Source: Oricola nitratireducens (lineage in GTDB: Bacteria; Pseudomonadota; Alphaproteobacteria; Rhizobiales; Rhizobiaceae). From it: DNA of 64,000 nt. The translations under genes and the position numbers were made by a program. The notes below the pieces were generated by a model, which did not search any database, was not told the DNA's origin, and worked only from the letters and a program-made list of their open reading frames with translations. The DNA lies in contig NZ_JACZCS010000014.1 of NCBI RefSeq assembly GCF_014904745.1, forward strand, positions 124,001 to 188,000, given 5' to 3'. Positions 8,073-16,480 of the stretch are shown here, piece by piece (within the stretch, counting starts at the first letter, position 1; every line of letters begins with the position of its first letter).

Positions 8073-10379
8073 TTAGCCGTTCAGCGCGTCCCAGACCTTC
8101 TGCGGCGTCGCCGGCATGTCGATGTGCGTGATGCCCCTGGCGCGGTAGAGCGCGTCGGTGACGGCGTTCATCACCGCCGGTGTCGAGCCGATGGTCGCCG
8201 CCTCGCCGGCGCCCTTGATGCCGAGGGCATTGGTGGTCGAGGGCACGTTGCGGGTCTCGAAGGAGAACATCGGGAAATAGTCGGCGCGGGGCATGGTGTA
8301 ATCCATGAAGGTCGCGGTCAGGAGTTGGCCGCTCTCGTCATAGACGGCGTTCTCGTAGAGCGCCTGGCCGATGCCCTGCACCACGCCGCCATGGACCTGT
8401 CCGAGCAGCAGCATCGGGTTCACCGTCAGCCCGTAATCGTCGACCATGGTGAAGGACGCCACCTCGACGACGCCGGTGTCGGGATCGATCTCGACCTCGC
8501 AGATGTGGCAGCCATTCGGATAGGTCGCCTCGTCCTGCTTGAACTCGCCGTCGGCCTTCAGGTCGGCTGGGTTCGTCGCCGCCTTGGCGATGTCGGCAAA
8601 GGAGACCGCCTTGTCGGTGCCCGCGACGACCGCCTCGCCGCCGATGAGTTCGATGTCGTCAGGCGATGCCTCCAGTTCGTCGGCGGCGAGCTTCCTGATC
8701 TTCTCGGCCAGCGCCTCGCCGGCGTAATAGGCCGAGACGCCGCCGAGCGGGATCGAGCGCGAGCCGCCGGTGCCGCCGCCGGTCGGGATGCGGTCGGTAT
8801 CGCCCTGGATGACGGCGACCTTGTCGACATCGAGGCCGAGCGTCTCGGCAACGAACTGCGCATAGGCCGTCGCGTGGCCCTGCCCGTTCGACTGGGTGCC
8901 GATATCCATTGTGATTGTGCCGTCGTCGAGCAGCTGCACATAGGCCGGCTCGGAGCCGGCGAAGGCGCAGGCCTCGATGTAATAGGACATGCCAATGCCG
9001 CGGATCTTGCCGTTGGCCCTGGAAGCCTCGAAACGCTTCTCGAAGCCCGCCCAGTCGGCGTTCTTCATCGCCTGGTCCATGCAGGCCTCGAACTCGCCGA
9101 CATCGTAGTTGCGGCCGCCCTGCGTCAGGTAGGGCATCTGTTCCGGCCTGATGAAGTTGCGGCGGCGGATCTCGTCGCGCGCCAGCCCGGTCTCGCGGGC
9201 GCAGGCATCGACAAGTTTCTCGACCAGGAAGGCGGCTTCCGGGCGGCCAGCGCCGCGATAGGCGTCGACCGGGCAGGTGTTGGTGTAGACGCCGGTCAGG
9301 CGGAAATCGAGCGCCGGAATGTCGTAGACGCCGGTCGCCATCATGGCGCCGAAGAACGGAATCGCCACGCCGAACTGGTGCGTATAGGCGCCCATGTCGG
9401 CGATGAGGCGGATGCGCAGCGCCAGGAACTTGCCGTTCTCGTCCATCGCCATTTCGGCATGGACCGTATTGTCGCGGCCATGCGCGTCGGTGAGGAAGTG
9501 CTCGGTGCGATCGCCGACCCAGCGCACCGGTTTGCCGAGGCGTTTGGCGGCTTCCAAGACCAGCGGATATTCGCGGTAAACGAAGCCCTTCGGGCCAAAA
9601 CCGCCGCCGACATCGGGCGTGATGACGCGCAGGTCGACGTCGCCGCCGAAGACGCCCTTCGCTATGATGTCGCGCTGGCCGTGCACGCCTTGCGAGCCGC
9701 AGGTCAATGTCATGCGGTTTGCGTCAGCGTCCCATTCGCCGATGGCGGCGCGGGTTTCCATGTAGTTGGCGACGAGGCGGTTCTGGATGAAATCGATCTT
9801 GGTGACATGGGCGGCCTTGGCGAAGATCGCCTCGGCCTTGCCGGCATCGCCATGGGTGTTGAGATAGGCGGTGTTGGAGCCGGCCTCCGGCCAGACCAGC
9901 GGCGCGCCGTCGTCCAGCGCGCCAGTCATCGAGGTGACGGGGTCGTCGCTGTCGTAGTCGACCTCGATCAGCTCGGCGGCGTCCTTGGCCTGGTCGAGCG
10001 TGTCGGCGACGACGAAGGCGACGGCATCACCGACATAGCGCACGCGGTCCGCGCACAGCACCGGGATCGGGCGGTACGGCGCCTTCTCGCCGTCGGGGCC
10101 CGGACGCATGCCCATCGCGGTCAGCGTGCCGAGATGGGCGATGTCCTCGCCGGTCAGGATCAGGCGGACGCCCGGCGCCGCCCTCGCCTCGTCCAGCGAG
10201 CCGATCGTGAAGGAACCATTGGCGACCGGCGAGCGGACGACAAAGCCTTCCAGCATGCCTTCCTTGCGGATGTCGGAGGTGTAGCAACCCTTGCCGCGGA
10301 TGAAGGCATTGTCCTCCTTGCGCAGGACCGAAGCCCCGATTAGCGATTTCGACCCGAATTTCGGAGGTGCGACATTCAT
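8073..10379 (-). CDS. Xanthine dehydrogenase/CoxL-family molybdopterin-binding subunit (form II type)
   Basis: This is the large, molybdenum-cofactor subunit of a molybdenum hydroxylase, about 768 residues. It begins with [20 protein letters not shown] and has the substrate-binding block [10 protein letters not shown]. The active-site loop reads DAYRGAGR, the form II signature; true aerobic CO dehydrogenase has AYRCSFR. The catalytic Glu lies in GIKGAGEAA near the C-terminus. The partner FAD (CoxM) and 2Fe-2S (CoxS) subunits are not adjacent, so it must pair in trans. The substrate is probably an organic molecule rather than CO. The start at 10379 follows an AGAGG and fits family N-termini; in-frame ATGs at 10406 and 10415 lack an SD. 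Confidence 0.88.
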   Translation of the reverse strand: MNVAPPKFGSKSLIGASVLRKEDNAFIRGKGCYTSDIRKEGMLEGFVVRSPVANGSFTIGSLDEARAAPGVRLILTGEDIAHLGTLTAMGMRPGPDGEKAPYRPIPVLCADRVRYVGDAVAFVVADTLDQAKDAAELIEVDYDSDDPVTSMTGALDDGAPLVWPEAGSNTAYLNTHGDAGKAEAIFAKAAHVTKIDFIQNRLVANYMETRAAIGEWDADANRMTLTCGSQGVHGQRDIIAKGVFGGDVDLRVITPDVGGGFGPKGFVYREYPLVLEAAKRLGKPVRWVGDRTEHFLTDAHGRDNTVHAEMAMDENGKFLALRIRLIADMGAYTHQFGVAIPFFGAMMATGVYDIPALDFRLTGVYTNTCPVDAYRGAGRPEAAFLVEKLVDACARETGLARDEIRRRNFIRPEQMPYLTQGGRNYDVGEFEACMDQAMKNADWAGFEKRFEASRANGKIRGIGMSYYIEACAFAGSEPAYVQLLDDGTITMDIGTQSNGQGHATAYAQFVAETLGLDVDKVAVIQGDTDRIPTGGGTGGSRSIPLGGVSAYYAGEALAEKIRKLAADELEASPDDIELIGGEAVVAGTDKAVSFADIAKAATNPADLKADGEFKQDEATYPNGCHICEVEIDPDTGVVEVASFTMVDDYGLTVNPMLLLGQVHGGVVQGIGQALYENAVYDESGQLLTATFMDYTMPRADYFPMFSFETRNVPSTTNALGIKGAGEAATIGSTPAVMNAVTDALYRARGITHIDMPATPQKVWDALNG

Positions 10380-10416
10380 CTTGATTTCAATCCTCTGATC
10401 CGCCATGTCGGTCATA

Positions 10417-10455
10417 TCGCAATTGCGAACAGACCCGGTTTCGCGACTGCGAACA
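10417..10455. promoter_or_regulatory. Paired palindromic repeats between coxL-like gene and pepN
   Basis: Two related 15-base elements, TCGCAATTGCGAACA and TCGCGACTGCGAACA, start 24 bases apart (10417 and 10441) in the divergent intergenic region. The first core TCGCAATTGCGA is a perfect 12-base palindrome; the second is imperfect. The spacing and symmetry suggest two operator half-sets for one dimeric regulator. No regulator gene lies next to them, so the binder is unknown. Confidence 0.4.
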
Positions 10456-10552
10456 TATGTGATGCGATCCGAAAGTCGAGATCTTTGGTCGCCAAGTATA
10501 CAAATTTCGCCCCCTGATCGGGCGGCGCAACCCCCGCAAGCAGGACCAAGAC

Positions 10553-13195
10553 ATGCGCACCGAAACCGGAACCGTCATTCGCCTCGAAGACTACCGGCCA
10601 AGCGATTATCTGATCGAGACGACGGACCTCGCCTTCACGCTGGAGCCCGAGGGCACGGTGGTGCGCGCGAAGCTCGGCATAAGGCGGCGGGAGGGCATAG
10701 CCGCCGATACGCCGCTCAGCCTCGACGGCGACGAGCTGACGCTGGCGGGGATCAAGGTCAATGGCGAGACACTGGCGGAAAACGGATACACCGCCGCGCC
10801 AGACAAGCTTGTCATCGGCGAATTGCCGGCCGATGATACCTTCACGGTGGAAATCGAGACGACGCTCGATCCGGCCGCCAACAAGCAGCTGATGGGGCTG
10901 TACCGCTCGAACGGCACCTATTGCACGCAGTGCGAGGCGGAGGGTTTCCGCCGCATCACCTACTTCCTCGACAGGCCGGACGTGCTGTCGGTGTATACAG
11001 TGCGCATCGAAGCCCGCGCCGAGGATGCGCCGCTGCTGCTGTCGAACGGCAACCGGATCGACTCCGGATCGCTCGAAAACGGCTGGCACTACGCCGTCTG
11101 GCACGACCCCTTCCCAAAGCCGTCCTATTTGTTCGCGCTGGTCGCCGGCAATCTCGGCGTGGTGCGCGACAGCTTCACCACCATGTCCGGACGCGCGGTG
11201 GCGCTGGAGATCTATGTCGAGCACGGCAAGGAGCCGCGCGCGGCCTATGCCATGGACGCGCTGAAACGCTCGATGAAATGGGACGAGGACGCCTTCGGGC
11301 GCGAATACGATCTCGACGTGTTCATGATCGTCGCCGTCTCCGACTTCAACATGGGCGCGATGGAGAACAAGGGCCTCAACGTCTTTAACGACAAATATGT
11401 GCTGGCCGACGAGCGCACGGCGACAGACGCCGACTACGCCAATATCGAGGCGATCATCGCGCATGAGTATTTCCACAATTGGACCGGCAACAGAATCACT
11501 TGCCGCGACTGGTTCCAGCTCTGCCTGAAGGAAGGACTGACCGTCTTCCGCGACCACGAGTTCTCTGCCGACATGCGCTCGCGCACGGTCAAGCGGATCG
11601 CCGAGGTAAAGCTTTTGAAGGCGCACCAGTTCCCGGAGGACGCCGGCCCGCTGGCGCATCCGGTGCGTCCGCGGCGCTATTCGGAAATCAACAATTTCTA
11701 TACGGCGACGGTCTACGAGAAGGGATCGGAAGTCGTGCGGATGATCCGCACGATACTCGGGCCGGAGAAGTTCCGCGCCGGGCTCGATCTCTATTTCGAC
11801 CGTCACGACGGCGAGGCGGCGACGATCGAGCAGTTCCTGAAGGCCTTCGAGGATGCGAGCGGCACGGACCTGACGCAGTTCGCGCTGTGGTACGAGCAGC
11901 CGGGCACGCCAAACCTCACCGTCGACTCGAAATTCGACCAGGACGCGAAACGCTTCACGCTGACGATCGAACAGCGACTGAAGCCGCCGATCGAGGGCGC
12001 TCCGCACCAGGCGATGCATATCCCGGTGAAATTCGGCCTCGTCGGCGCTTCGGGCGACATCGAATGGACGGCCGCCAACGGTGCCGAGATCACCGGTGAC
12101 GTCATCCACTTGCGCCAGCCGAAGCACGAGATTGTATTCGAGGGCGTCGCCGAACGCCCCGTCGCCTCGCTGTTGCGCGGCTTCTCCGCGCCGGTAACGG
12201 TCTATCCCGAACCCGACGACGCCGACCTCGCCTTCCTCGCCCGCAACGACAGCGATGAATACGGCCGCTGGCAGGCGCTGTCGGCTCTGGTCGTGCGCCA
12301 GATGAAACAGGCGGCTGCGAAACAAGCCGACGCGCATGCCGACGTCTTCGACGACGCGACCTGCGAGATCTTCACCGGCATCGCCGCCGACGAGGACTAC
12401 GAACATGCCTTCCGCGCGCTGTGCCTGACGCTGCCGAGCGAGAACGACATCGCGCGCGAAATCGGCAACGACATCGATCCCGACGCGATCCACGCCGCCC
12501 ACATGGCGGCGTCACGGCAGCTTGGCCGTGTCGCCGAAGGCGTTTTCGCGCGGCTGTTCCACGGGCTGGCGCCGACGGGTTCCTATTCGCCGGATGCGGC
12601 AAGCGCCGGCAAGCGGTCGCTGCGCAACATCGCGCTCGCCTATCTGTGCCATGCCGACCGCACCAGCGATCTTGCCGCCAAGGTGTTTGCGGATGCCGAC
12701 AACATGACCGACCGGGCGCATGCGCTGACACTGATGGCGCATCTGCAGCCGCGCGCCGACGCGACGCTCGACGCGCTGAAGGCGTTCCAGGCCGAGTTCC
12801 GGAACGAGCCCATCGTCATGGACAAGTGGTTCATGATCCAGGCGACGGCGCCGGACGCCAAGACGCTCGACACCGTCAAGGCGCTAACCAACCAGCCCGG
12901 CTTTTCATGGGACAATCCGAACCGGATCCGCTCGCTGATCGGCGCATTTTCGGCCGGCAACCCGACCGGCTTCAACCGTGCCGACGGCGAAGGCTACCAG
13001 TTCCTGTGCCAGGCGATCGCGCGCATCGACGGCCATAACCCGCAGGTCGCGGCGCGACTTCTGACCGCGATGCGGTCTTGGAAGAATCTCGAACAGGCGC
13101 GGCGCGAACAGGCGCGCATGGCGATGACGGCGCTGGCCTCCAAGCAGCATTTGTCACGCGACGTGCGCGATATTCTCGACCGGACGCTCGCCTAG
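10553..13195 (+). CDS. pepN: Aminopeptidase N (M1 family)
   Basis: This 880-residue cytoplasmic zinc aminopeptidase finishes protein breakdown by removing N-terminal residues from peptides. The substrate-anchoring GAMENKG motif is followed by the zinc site HEYFHNWTGN with the third ligand in LKEGLTVFRD (HExxH-x18-E, first His about residue 304). The length and C-terminal helical superhelix match proteobacterial PepN. The start MRTETGTVIRLEDYRPSDYL aligns with family starts. It lies directly upstream of the PleC-type kinase gene, an order I recall from rhizobial genomes. No frameshift is seen. Confidence 0.96.
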   Translation: MRTETGTVIRLEDYRPSDYLIETTDLAFTLEPEGTVVRAKLGIRRREGIAADTPLSLDGDELTLAGIKVNGETLAENGYTAAPDKLVIGELPADDTFTVEIETTLDPAANKQLMGLYRSNGTYCTQCEAEGFRRITYFLDRPDVLSVYTVRIEARAEDAPLLLSNGNRIDSGSLENGWHYAVWHDPFPKPSYLFALVAGNLGVVRDSFTTMSGRAVALEIYVEHGKEPRAAYAMDALKRSMKWDEDAFGREYDLDVFMIVAVSDFNMGAMENKGLNVFNDKYVLADERTATDADYANIEAIIAHEYFHNWTGNRITCRDWFQLCLKEGLTVFRDHEFSADMRSRTVKRIAEVKLLKAHQFPEDAGPLAHPVRPRRYSEINNFYTATVYEKGSEVVRMIRTILGPEKFRAGLDLYFDRHDGEAATIEQFLKAFEDASGTDLTQFALWYEQPGTPNLTVDSKFDQDAKRFTLTIEQRLKPPIEGAPHQAMHIPVKFGLVGASGDIEWTAANGAEITGDVIHLRQPKHEIVFEGVAERPVASLLRGFSAPVTVYPEPDDADLAFLARNDSDEYGRWQALSALVVRQMKQAAAKQADAHADVFDDATCEIFTGIAADEDYEHAFRALCLTLPSENDIAREIGNDIDPDAIHAAHMAASRQLGRVAEGVFARLFHGLAPTGSYSPDAASAGKRSLRNIALAYLCHADRTSDLAAKVFADADNMTDRAHALTLMAHLQPRADATLDALKAFQAEFRNEPIVMDKWFMIQATAPDAKTLDTVKALTNQPGFSWDNPNRIRSLIGAFSAGNPTGFNRADGEGYQFLCQAIARIDGHNPQVAARLLTAMRSWKNLEQARREQARMAMTALASKQHLSRDVRDILDRTLA

Positions 13196-13330
13196 CGCAG
13201 CGTTCGTCCCCTGGCGGAAGGCATTCTAATTTCTGATGTTTCTTCCCCAGCGTAATCTGCGATGTTCCACGCAGAACGCGCAGTTGTGAATCCGAACGAA
13301 AAATTTACTTCTCCATGGGGTGGACAGCCC

Positions 13331-13346
13331 GAATCAGTTTTGATTC
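13331..13346. promoter_or_regulatory. Inverted repeat upstream of the PleC-type kinase gene
   Basis: GAATCA-GTTT-TGATTC is a perfect six-base inverted repeat in the 263-base gap between pepN and the kinase gene, about 110 bases before the chosen start. It is relatively AT-rich and could be an operator or part of a promoter. There is no T-run, so a terminator is less likely. Confidence 0.3.
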
Positions 13347-13458
13347 ATTATGGATGATTCGGGAGTGCGGTATCCGGATCATGTTTCAGAACAAATGCTT
13401 GTTGGGCGGCTTTCTTTCGGGGCCGAAACGGACGCCTTGTGCGCCTGGGGGATGAATA

Positions 13459-15783
13459 TTGTCTATTGCGGGGATGGAAAATTCCACGTCGACTGCCATG
13501 ACGGGCCACGCCCGTTTCCTGGCCGGTCCCGCATATTCCAAACTCGAAAGCATCGAACCGATCCTGAAGCGGTCGATCCCGGTTCTGATCATGATTTTCC
13601 TCGGCGTTGTGTTCCTCGCGCGCGCCATGGCGCTGATGACGGATCGCGCCGAAACCGCCCATGACGGCAAGCTTTACCTGTCGCTGATTTCCGGCGCCGC
13701 CAAGGCGGCAGTCGAAACGGCCCGGGAAACCGGCTTCGCACCGGCGACGGGCGCGCAATACGAGCAGCTCCTGTTCCGCTCTCTGCCCGAGGAATCGACC
13801 TATAACGGCCGCTTCCTGATCATCACCAACAAGACCGGTCGGATTATCGGAACGCGCGGCCTGCATGCCGACCTGATGGGCGAGAGCCTGCCGACAAAAC
13901 TGAACGGCGCGCAGGCTCTGTTCCTCTTCGGCGGCAATGCGGGGGTGCAGCCCGTAACGCTCGACGGCGCGGCGCATCTCGCATCGATGGTGAAGATCGG
14001 CGACGGTAACGCGGTGATCGCCGTCCTGCAATCGGAACGCGATCTCTATGCAGCGTGGCGCAAGCGGCTGTCGCTCAACGTCACGCTGTTCGTCGCCTCC
14101 TCCTCCGTGTTGATCATCCTGCTCTATGCCTATTTCGGGCAGGCGGCGCGAGCGCAGGAGGCCGACGAGACCTATTGCGAGGCGCAGAAACGGGTCGACC
14201 TGGCGTTGACGCGCGGCCATTGTGGATTATGGGACTGGGACCTGGCGCGCGGCCGCATCTACTGGTCGCGCTCGATGTTCGACATGCTGGGCTACGAGGC
14301 TTGCGACGATATCCTGTCCTTCGGCGAGGTCAAGGCGCTGATCCACCCCGAGGACATCGACCTGTTCGACCTCGCCCAGCGCGCCGCCGCACAGGAAATC
14401 CGCCGCGTCGACCAGTTGTTCAGGATGCGCCACGCCGAGGGACATTTCCGCTGGATGCGCATTCGCACCGAACTCGTCGAGAAGGGCTCGACCGGCGTCC
14501 ACCTGATCGGCATCGCCGTCGACGTGACCGAGCAACATCGGCTTGCGGCCGAAAACGAGATTGCCAACGACAATCTGCGCGCGGCAATCGAGAACACGAC
14601 GGAATCCTTCGCGCTGTGGGATGCCGAAGACCGGCTGGTGCTCTGCAACACCAAGTTCCAGGAATATAACGGCCTGCCCGCCGAAGCCGTCGCGACGGGA
14701 ACGCCGCGCGACGCCGTCAACGCCCTGATGCGCTCTCCGGTCAGCGAGAAACGCATTCCGAGCCCGAAGAACCATCACGAGGCGCAAACCTTCGAGCGGC
14801 AGATCGCCGACGGGCGCTGGCTGCAGGTCAACGAGCGGCGCACCAACAGCGGCGGCACGATTTCCGTCGGCACCGACATCACCCAGCTCAAGCTGCACCA
14901 GGAACGGCTGATGGAAAGCGAACGGCGCCTGATGGCGACGATCCACGACCTCTCGCTCGCCCGCAAGGCGTCGCAGCAAAAGGCCGTCGAACTGGAGGAC
15001 CTGAACGCCAGGTATCTCGAGGCGCGCGACAAGGCTGAAGCCGCCAACAAGGCGAAATCCGGTTTCCTCGCCAACATGTCGCATGAGTTGCGCACGCCGC
15101 TGAACGCGATCATCGGCTTTTCGGAAATCCTGCAGTCGGGCATGTTCGGACCGCTCGGCTCCGACCGCTACCAGGAATATGTCAGCGACATCAACGCCTC
15201 GGGCACCTTCCTGCTCGGCGTCATCAACGACATTCTCGACATGTCGAAGATAGAGGCCGGGCGCGTCCAGCTGGAGCGCGAAAAGCTCGACCTCGCGCCG
15301 CTGATCGACGAGACGCTGCACATGGTCGCGATCCAGGCCGAGGAAAAGAACATCGCCGTCGAACAGACCATCGACGAGACGATGCGCATTTTCGCCGACC
15401 GGCGCGCCATGAAACAGGTCATCATCAACCTGCTGTCCAACGCGGTGAAATTCACCGGCGAAGGCGGGCGCATCCGCATCCGCGCGAAGGCCGTCGGCGG
15501 CGCGATCCAGATTTCCATCGAGGACAGCGGCTGCGGCATCCCGCCATCGGCGCTGAAACGGCTCGGGCGCCCGTTCGAGCAGGTTCAGAACCAGCTGACC
15601 CGCAACCACTCCGGCTCGGGTCTCGGTCTCGCGATCTCGAAATCGCTGACCGAACTGCATGGCGGTTCGCTGAAGATCCGCTCCAAGCCGAATGTCGGCA
15701 CCATCGTCGCCGTGCGCATCCCCTGTGGCGGCAAGGCGGTCGAGGCGGTCGAGGTGATCGCCGACGACAGGAAAACAGCCTGA
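13459..15783 (+). CDS. pleC: PleC/DivJ-type hybrid PAS sensor histidine kinase
   Basis: This is an inner-membrane histidine kinase/phosphatase of the family that sets DivK and PleD phosphorylation and so controls CtrA and the alphaproteobacterial cell cycle. Two membrane helices (about residues 36-56 and 194-218) bracket a periplasmic domain. Two PAS regions and a coiled stretch follow, then the H-box SHELRTPLNAIIGFSE (His near residue 542). The insert FGPLGSDRYQEYVSDI and the DILDMSKIEAG that follows are hallmarks of DivJ/PleC/PdhS kinases. The ATPase domain has NLLSNAVKF, DSGCGIP and SGSGLGLA. There is no receiver domain. The position next to pepN and near glnE supports PleC over DivJ or CbrA. 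The start is TTG with GGGGG seven bases upstream; ATG at 13474 is an alternative. Confidence 0.8.
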   Translation: MSIAGMENSTSTAMTGHARFLAGPAYSKLESIEPILKRSIPVLIMIFLGVVFLARAMALMTDRAETAHDGKLYLSLISGAAKAAVETARETGFAPATGAQYEQLLFRSLPEESTYNGRFLIITNKTGRIIGTRGLHADLMGESLPTKLNGAQALFLFGGNAGVQPVTLDGAAHLASMVKIGDGNAVIAVLQSERDLYAAWRKRLSLNVTLFVASSSVLIILLYAYFGQAARAQEADETYCEAQKRVDLALTRGHCGLWDWDLARGRIYWSRSMFDMLGYEACDDILSFGEVKALIHPEDIDLFDLAQRAAAQEIRRVDQLFRMRHAEGHFRWMRIRTELVEKGSTGVHLIGIAVDVTEQHRLAAENEIANDNLRAAIENTTESFALWDAEDRLVLCNTKFQEYNGLPAEAVATGTPRDAVNALMRSPVSEKRIPSPKNHHEAQTFERQIADGRWLQVNERRTNSGGTISVGTDITQLKLHQERLMESERRLMATIHDLSLARKASQQKAVELEDLNARYLEARDKAEAANKAKSGFLANMSHELRTPLNAIIGFSEILQSGMFGPLGSDRYQEYVSDINASGTFLLGVINDILDMSKIEAGRVQLEREKLDLAPLIDETLHMVAIQAEEKNIAVEQTIDETMRIFADRRAMKQVIINLLSNAVKFTGEGGRIRIRAKAVGGAIQISIEDSGCGIPPSALKRLGRPFEQVQNQLTRNHSGSGLGLAISKSLTELHGGSLKIRSKPNVGTIVAVRIPCGGKAVEAVEVIADDRKTA

Positions 15784-15788
15784 CCAAC

Positions 15789-15815
15789 AAAAAACGGGCC
15801 GGCAAAGCCGGCCCG
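15789..15815 (-). terminator. Rho-independent terminator for the EF-hand gene
   Basis: The perfect hairpin CGGGCCGGC-AAA-GCCGGCCCG lies between the convergent kinase and EF-hand genes. Read on the minus strand it is followed at once by six Ts, so it ends the EF-hand transcript; the stem may also slow the plus-strand kinase transcript. Confidence 0.85.
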
Positions 15816-15846
15816 AGCCTGAGCAAACCCGTTTTAACCGGGAATA

Positions 15847-16419
15847 CTAGCGGCCGAACTGGCCGTGACGGTGGTAGCCTTGGCCGTCGCCACGGCCCTG
15901 GCCGCGTTCATCGCCACCACGGCGATCGCCGCGCGGCTGCGGCAACTCATCCTTCTCGATAGCGCCCGAGCCGTCGATGTCGAGGCGGGCGAACATGCGC
16001 TGCCGGTGATTGTCGATCTCGGCCTGCGAAACCTGCCCGTCGTTGTCAGTGTCGAAACGCCGGATCATGCGCTCGGCACGGCGCTTGAGCATGTCGCGCT
16101 CCATTTGCGCGGCGATTTCATCGGCCGTGAGATTGCCATTTCCGTCGGCATCGGCAGCGCTGAAGTCGAACGGCGACATGGCCGCAAACTCCTCGAGCGT
16201 GACCGTGCCGGAATTGTCCTTGTCGGCGCGCTGGAACATCCGGTCCGGTCCCATCCTGCCCGGGCCCATGCCGTCAGGCATGTTCCGGCCATAGTGGGGG
16301 CCTTCGCCGTCGCGCATCATCATGCCGCGCGGGCCGTTGTCCGCATAGGCTGTTGCGACGGCAGTCGCCGAAACGGCAATGCCGGCCAGCAAAACAGTGA
16401 TTTTCGTTTTCTTGTTCAT
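15847..16419 (-). CDS. Secreted four-EF-hand calcium-binding protein
   Basis: This 190-residue protein has an N-terminal signal peptide (MNKKTKITVLLAGIAVSAT, cleaved near AYA-DN). It carries four calcium-loop motifs: DKDNSGTVTLEEF, DADGNGNLTADEI, DTDNDGQVSQAEI and DIDGSGAIEKDEL. The region before the first loop is Met/Gly-rich (GPRGMMMRDGEG), and the tail is Gly/Arg/His-rich and probably flexible. It likely acts as a periplasmic or secreted Ca2+ buffer or sensor. The start at 16419 has AAGGA nine bases upstream; an earlier ATG at 16437 lacks one. A strong terminator follows. The partner is unknown. Confidence 0.88.
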   Translation of the reverse strand: MNKKTKITVLLAGIAVSATAVATAYADNGPRGMMMRDGEGPHYGRNMPDGMGPGRMGPDRMFQRADKDNSGTVTLEEFAAMSPFDFSAADADGNGNLTADEIAAQMERDMLKRRAERMIRRFDTDNDGQVSQAEIDNHRQRMFARLDIDGSGAIEKDELPQPRGDRRGGDERGQGRGDGQGYHRHGQFGR

Positions 16420-16480
16420 GACAGTCGTCCTTTGCATCGTTTGTCACCCCCGATGCGAAGAAGCCCATCCCGCGCTTCCC

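Noticed and set aside
7992-10343. A 783-codon plus-strand open frame opposite the CoxL-type gene
   Set aside because: The minus-strand frame has all molybdoenzyme motifs; the plus frame is a shadow without start signals.
10412-12502. A 696-codon minus-strand open frame opposite pepN
   Set aside because: pepN carries the zinc site and the expected length. The antisense frame shows no motif.
13350-13664. A 104-codon frame overlapping the start of the PleC-type kinase
   Set aside because: It overlaps the kinase's signal region out of frame, has no SD and looks like no known family.
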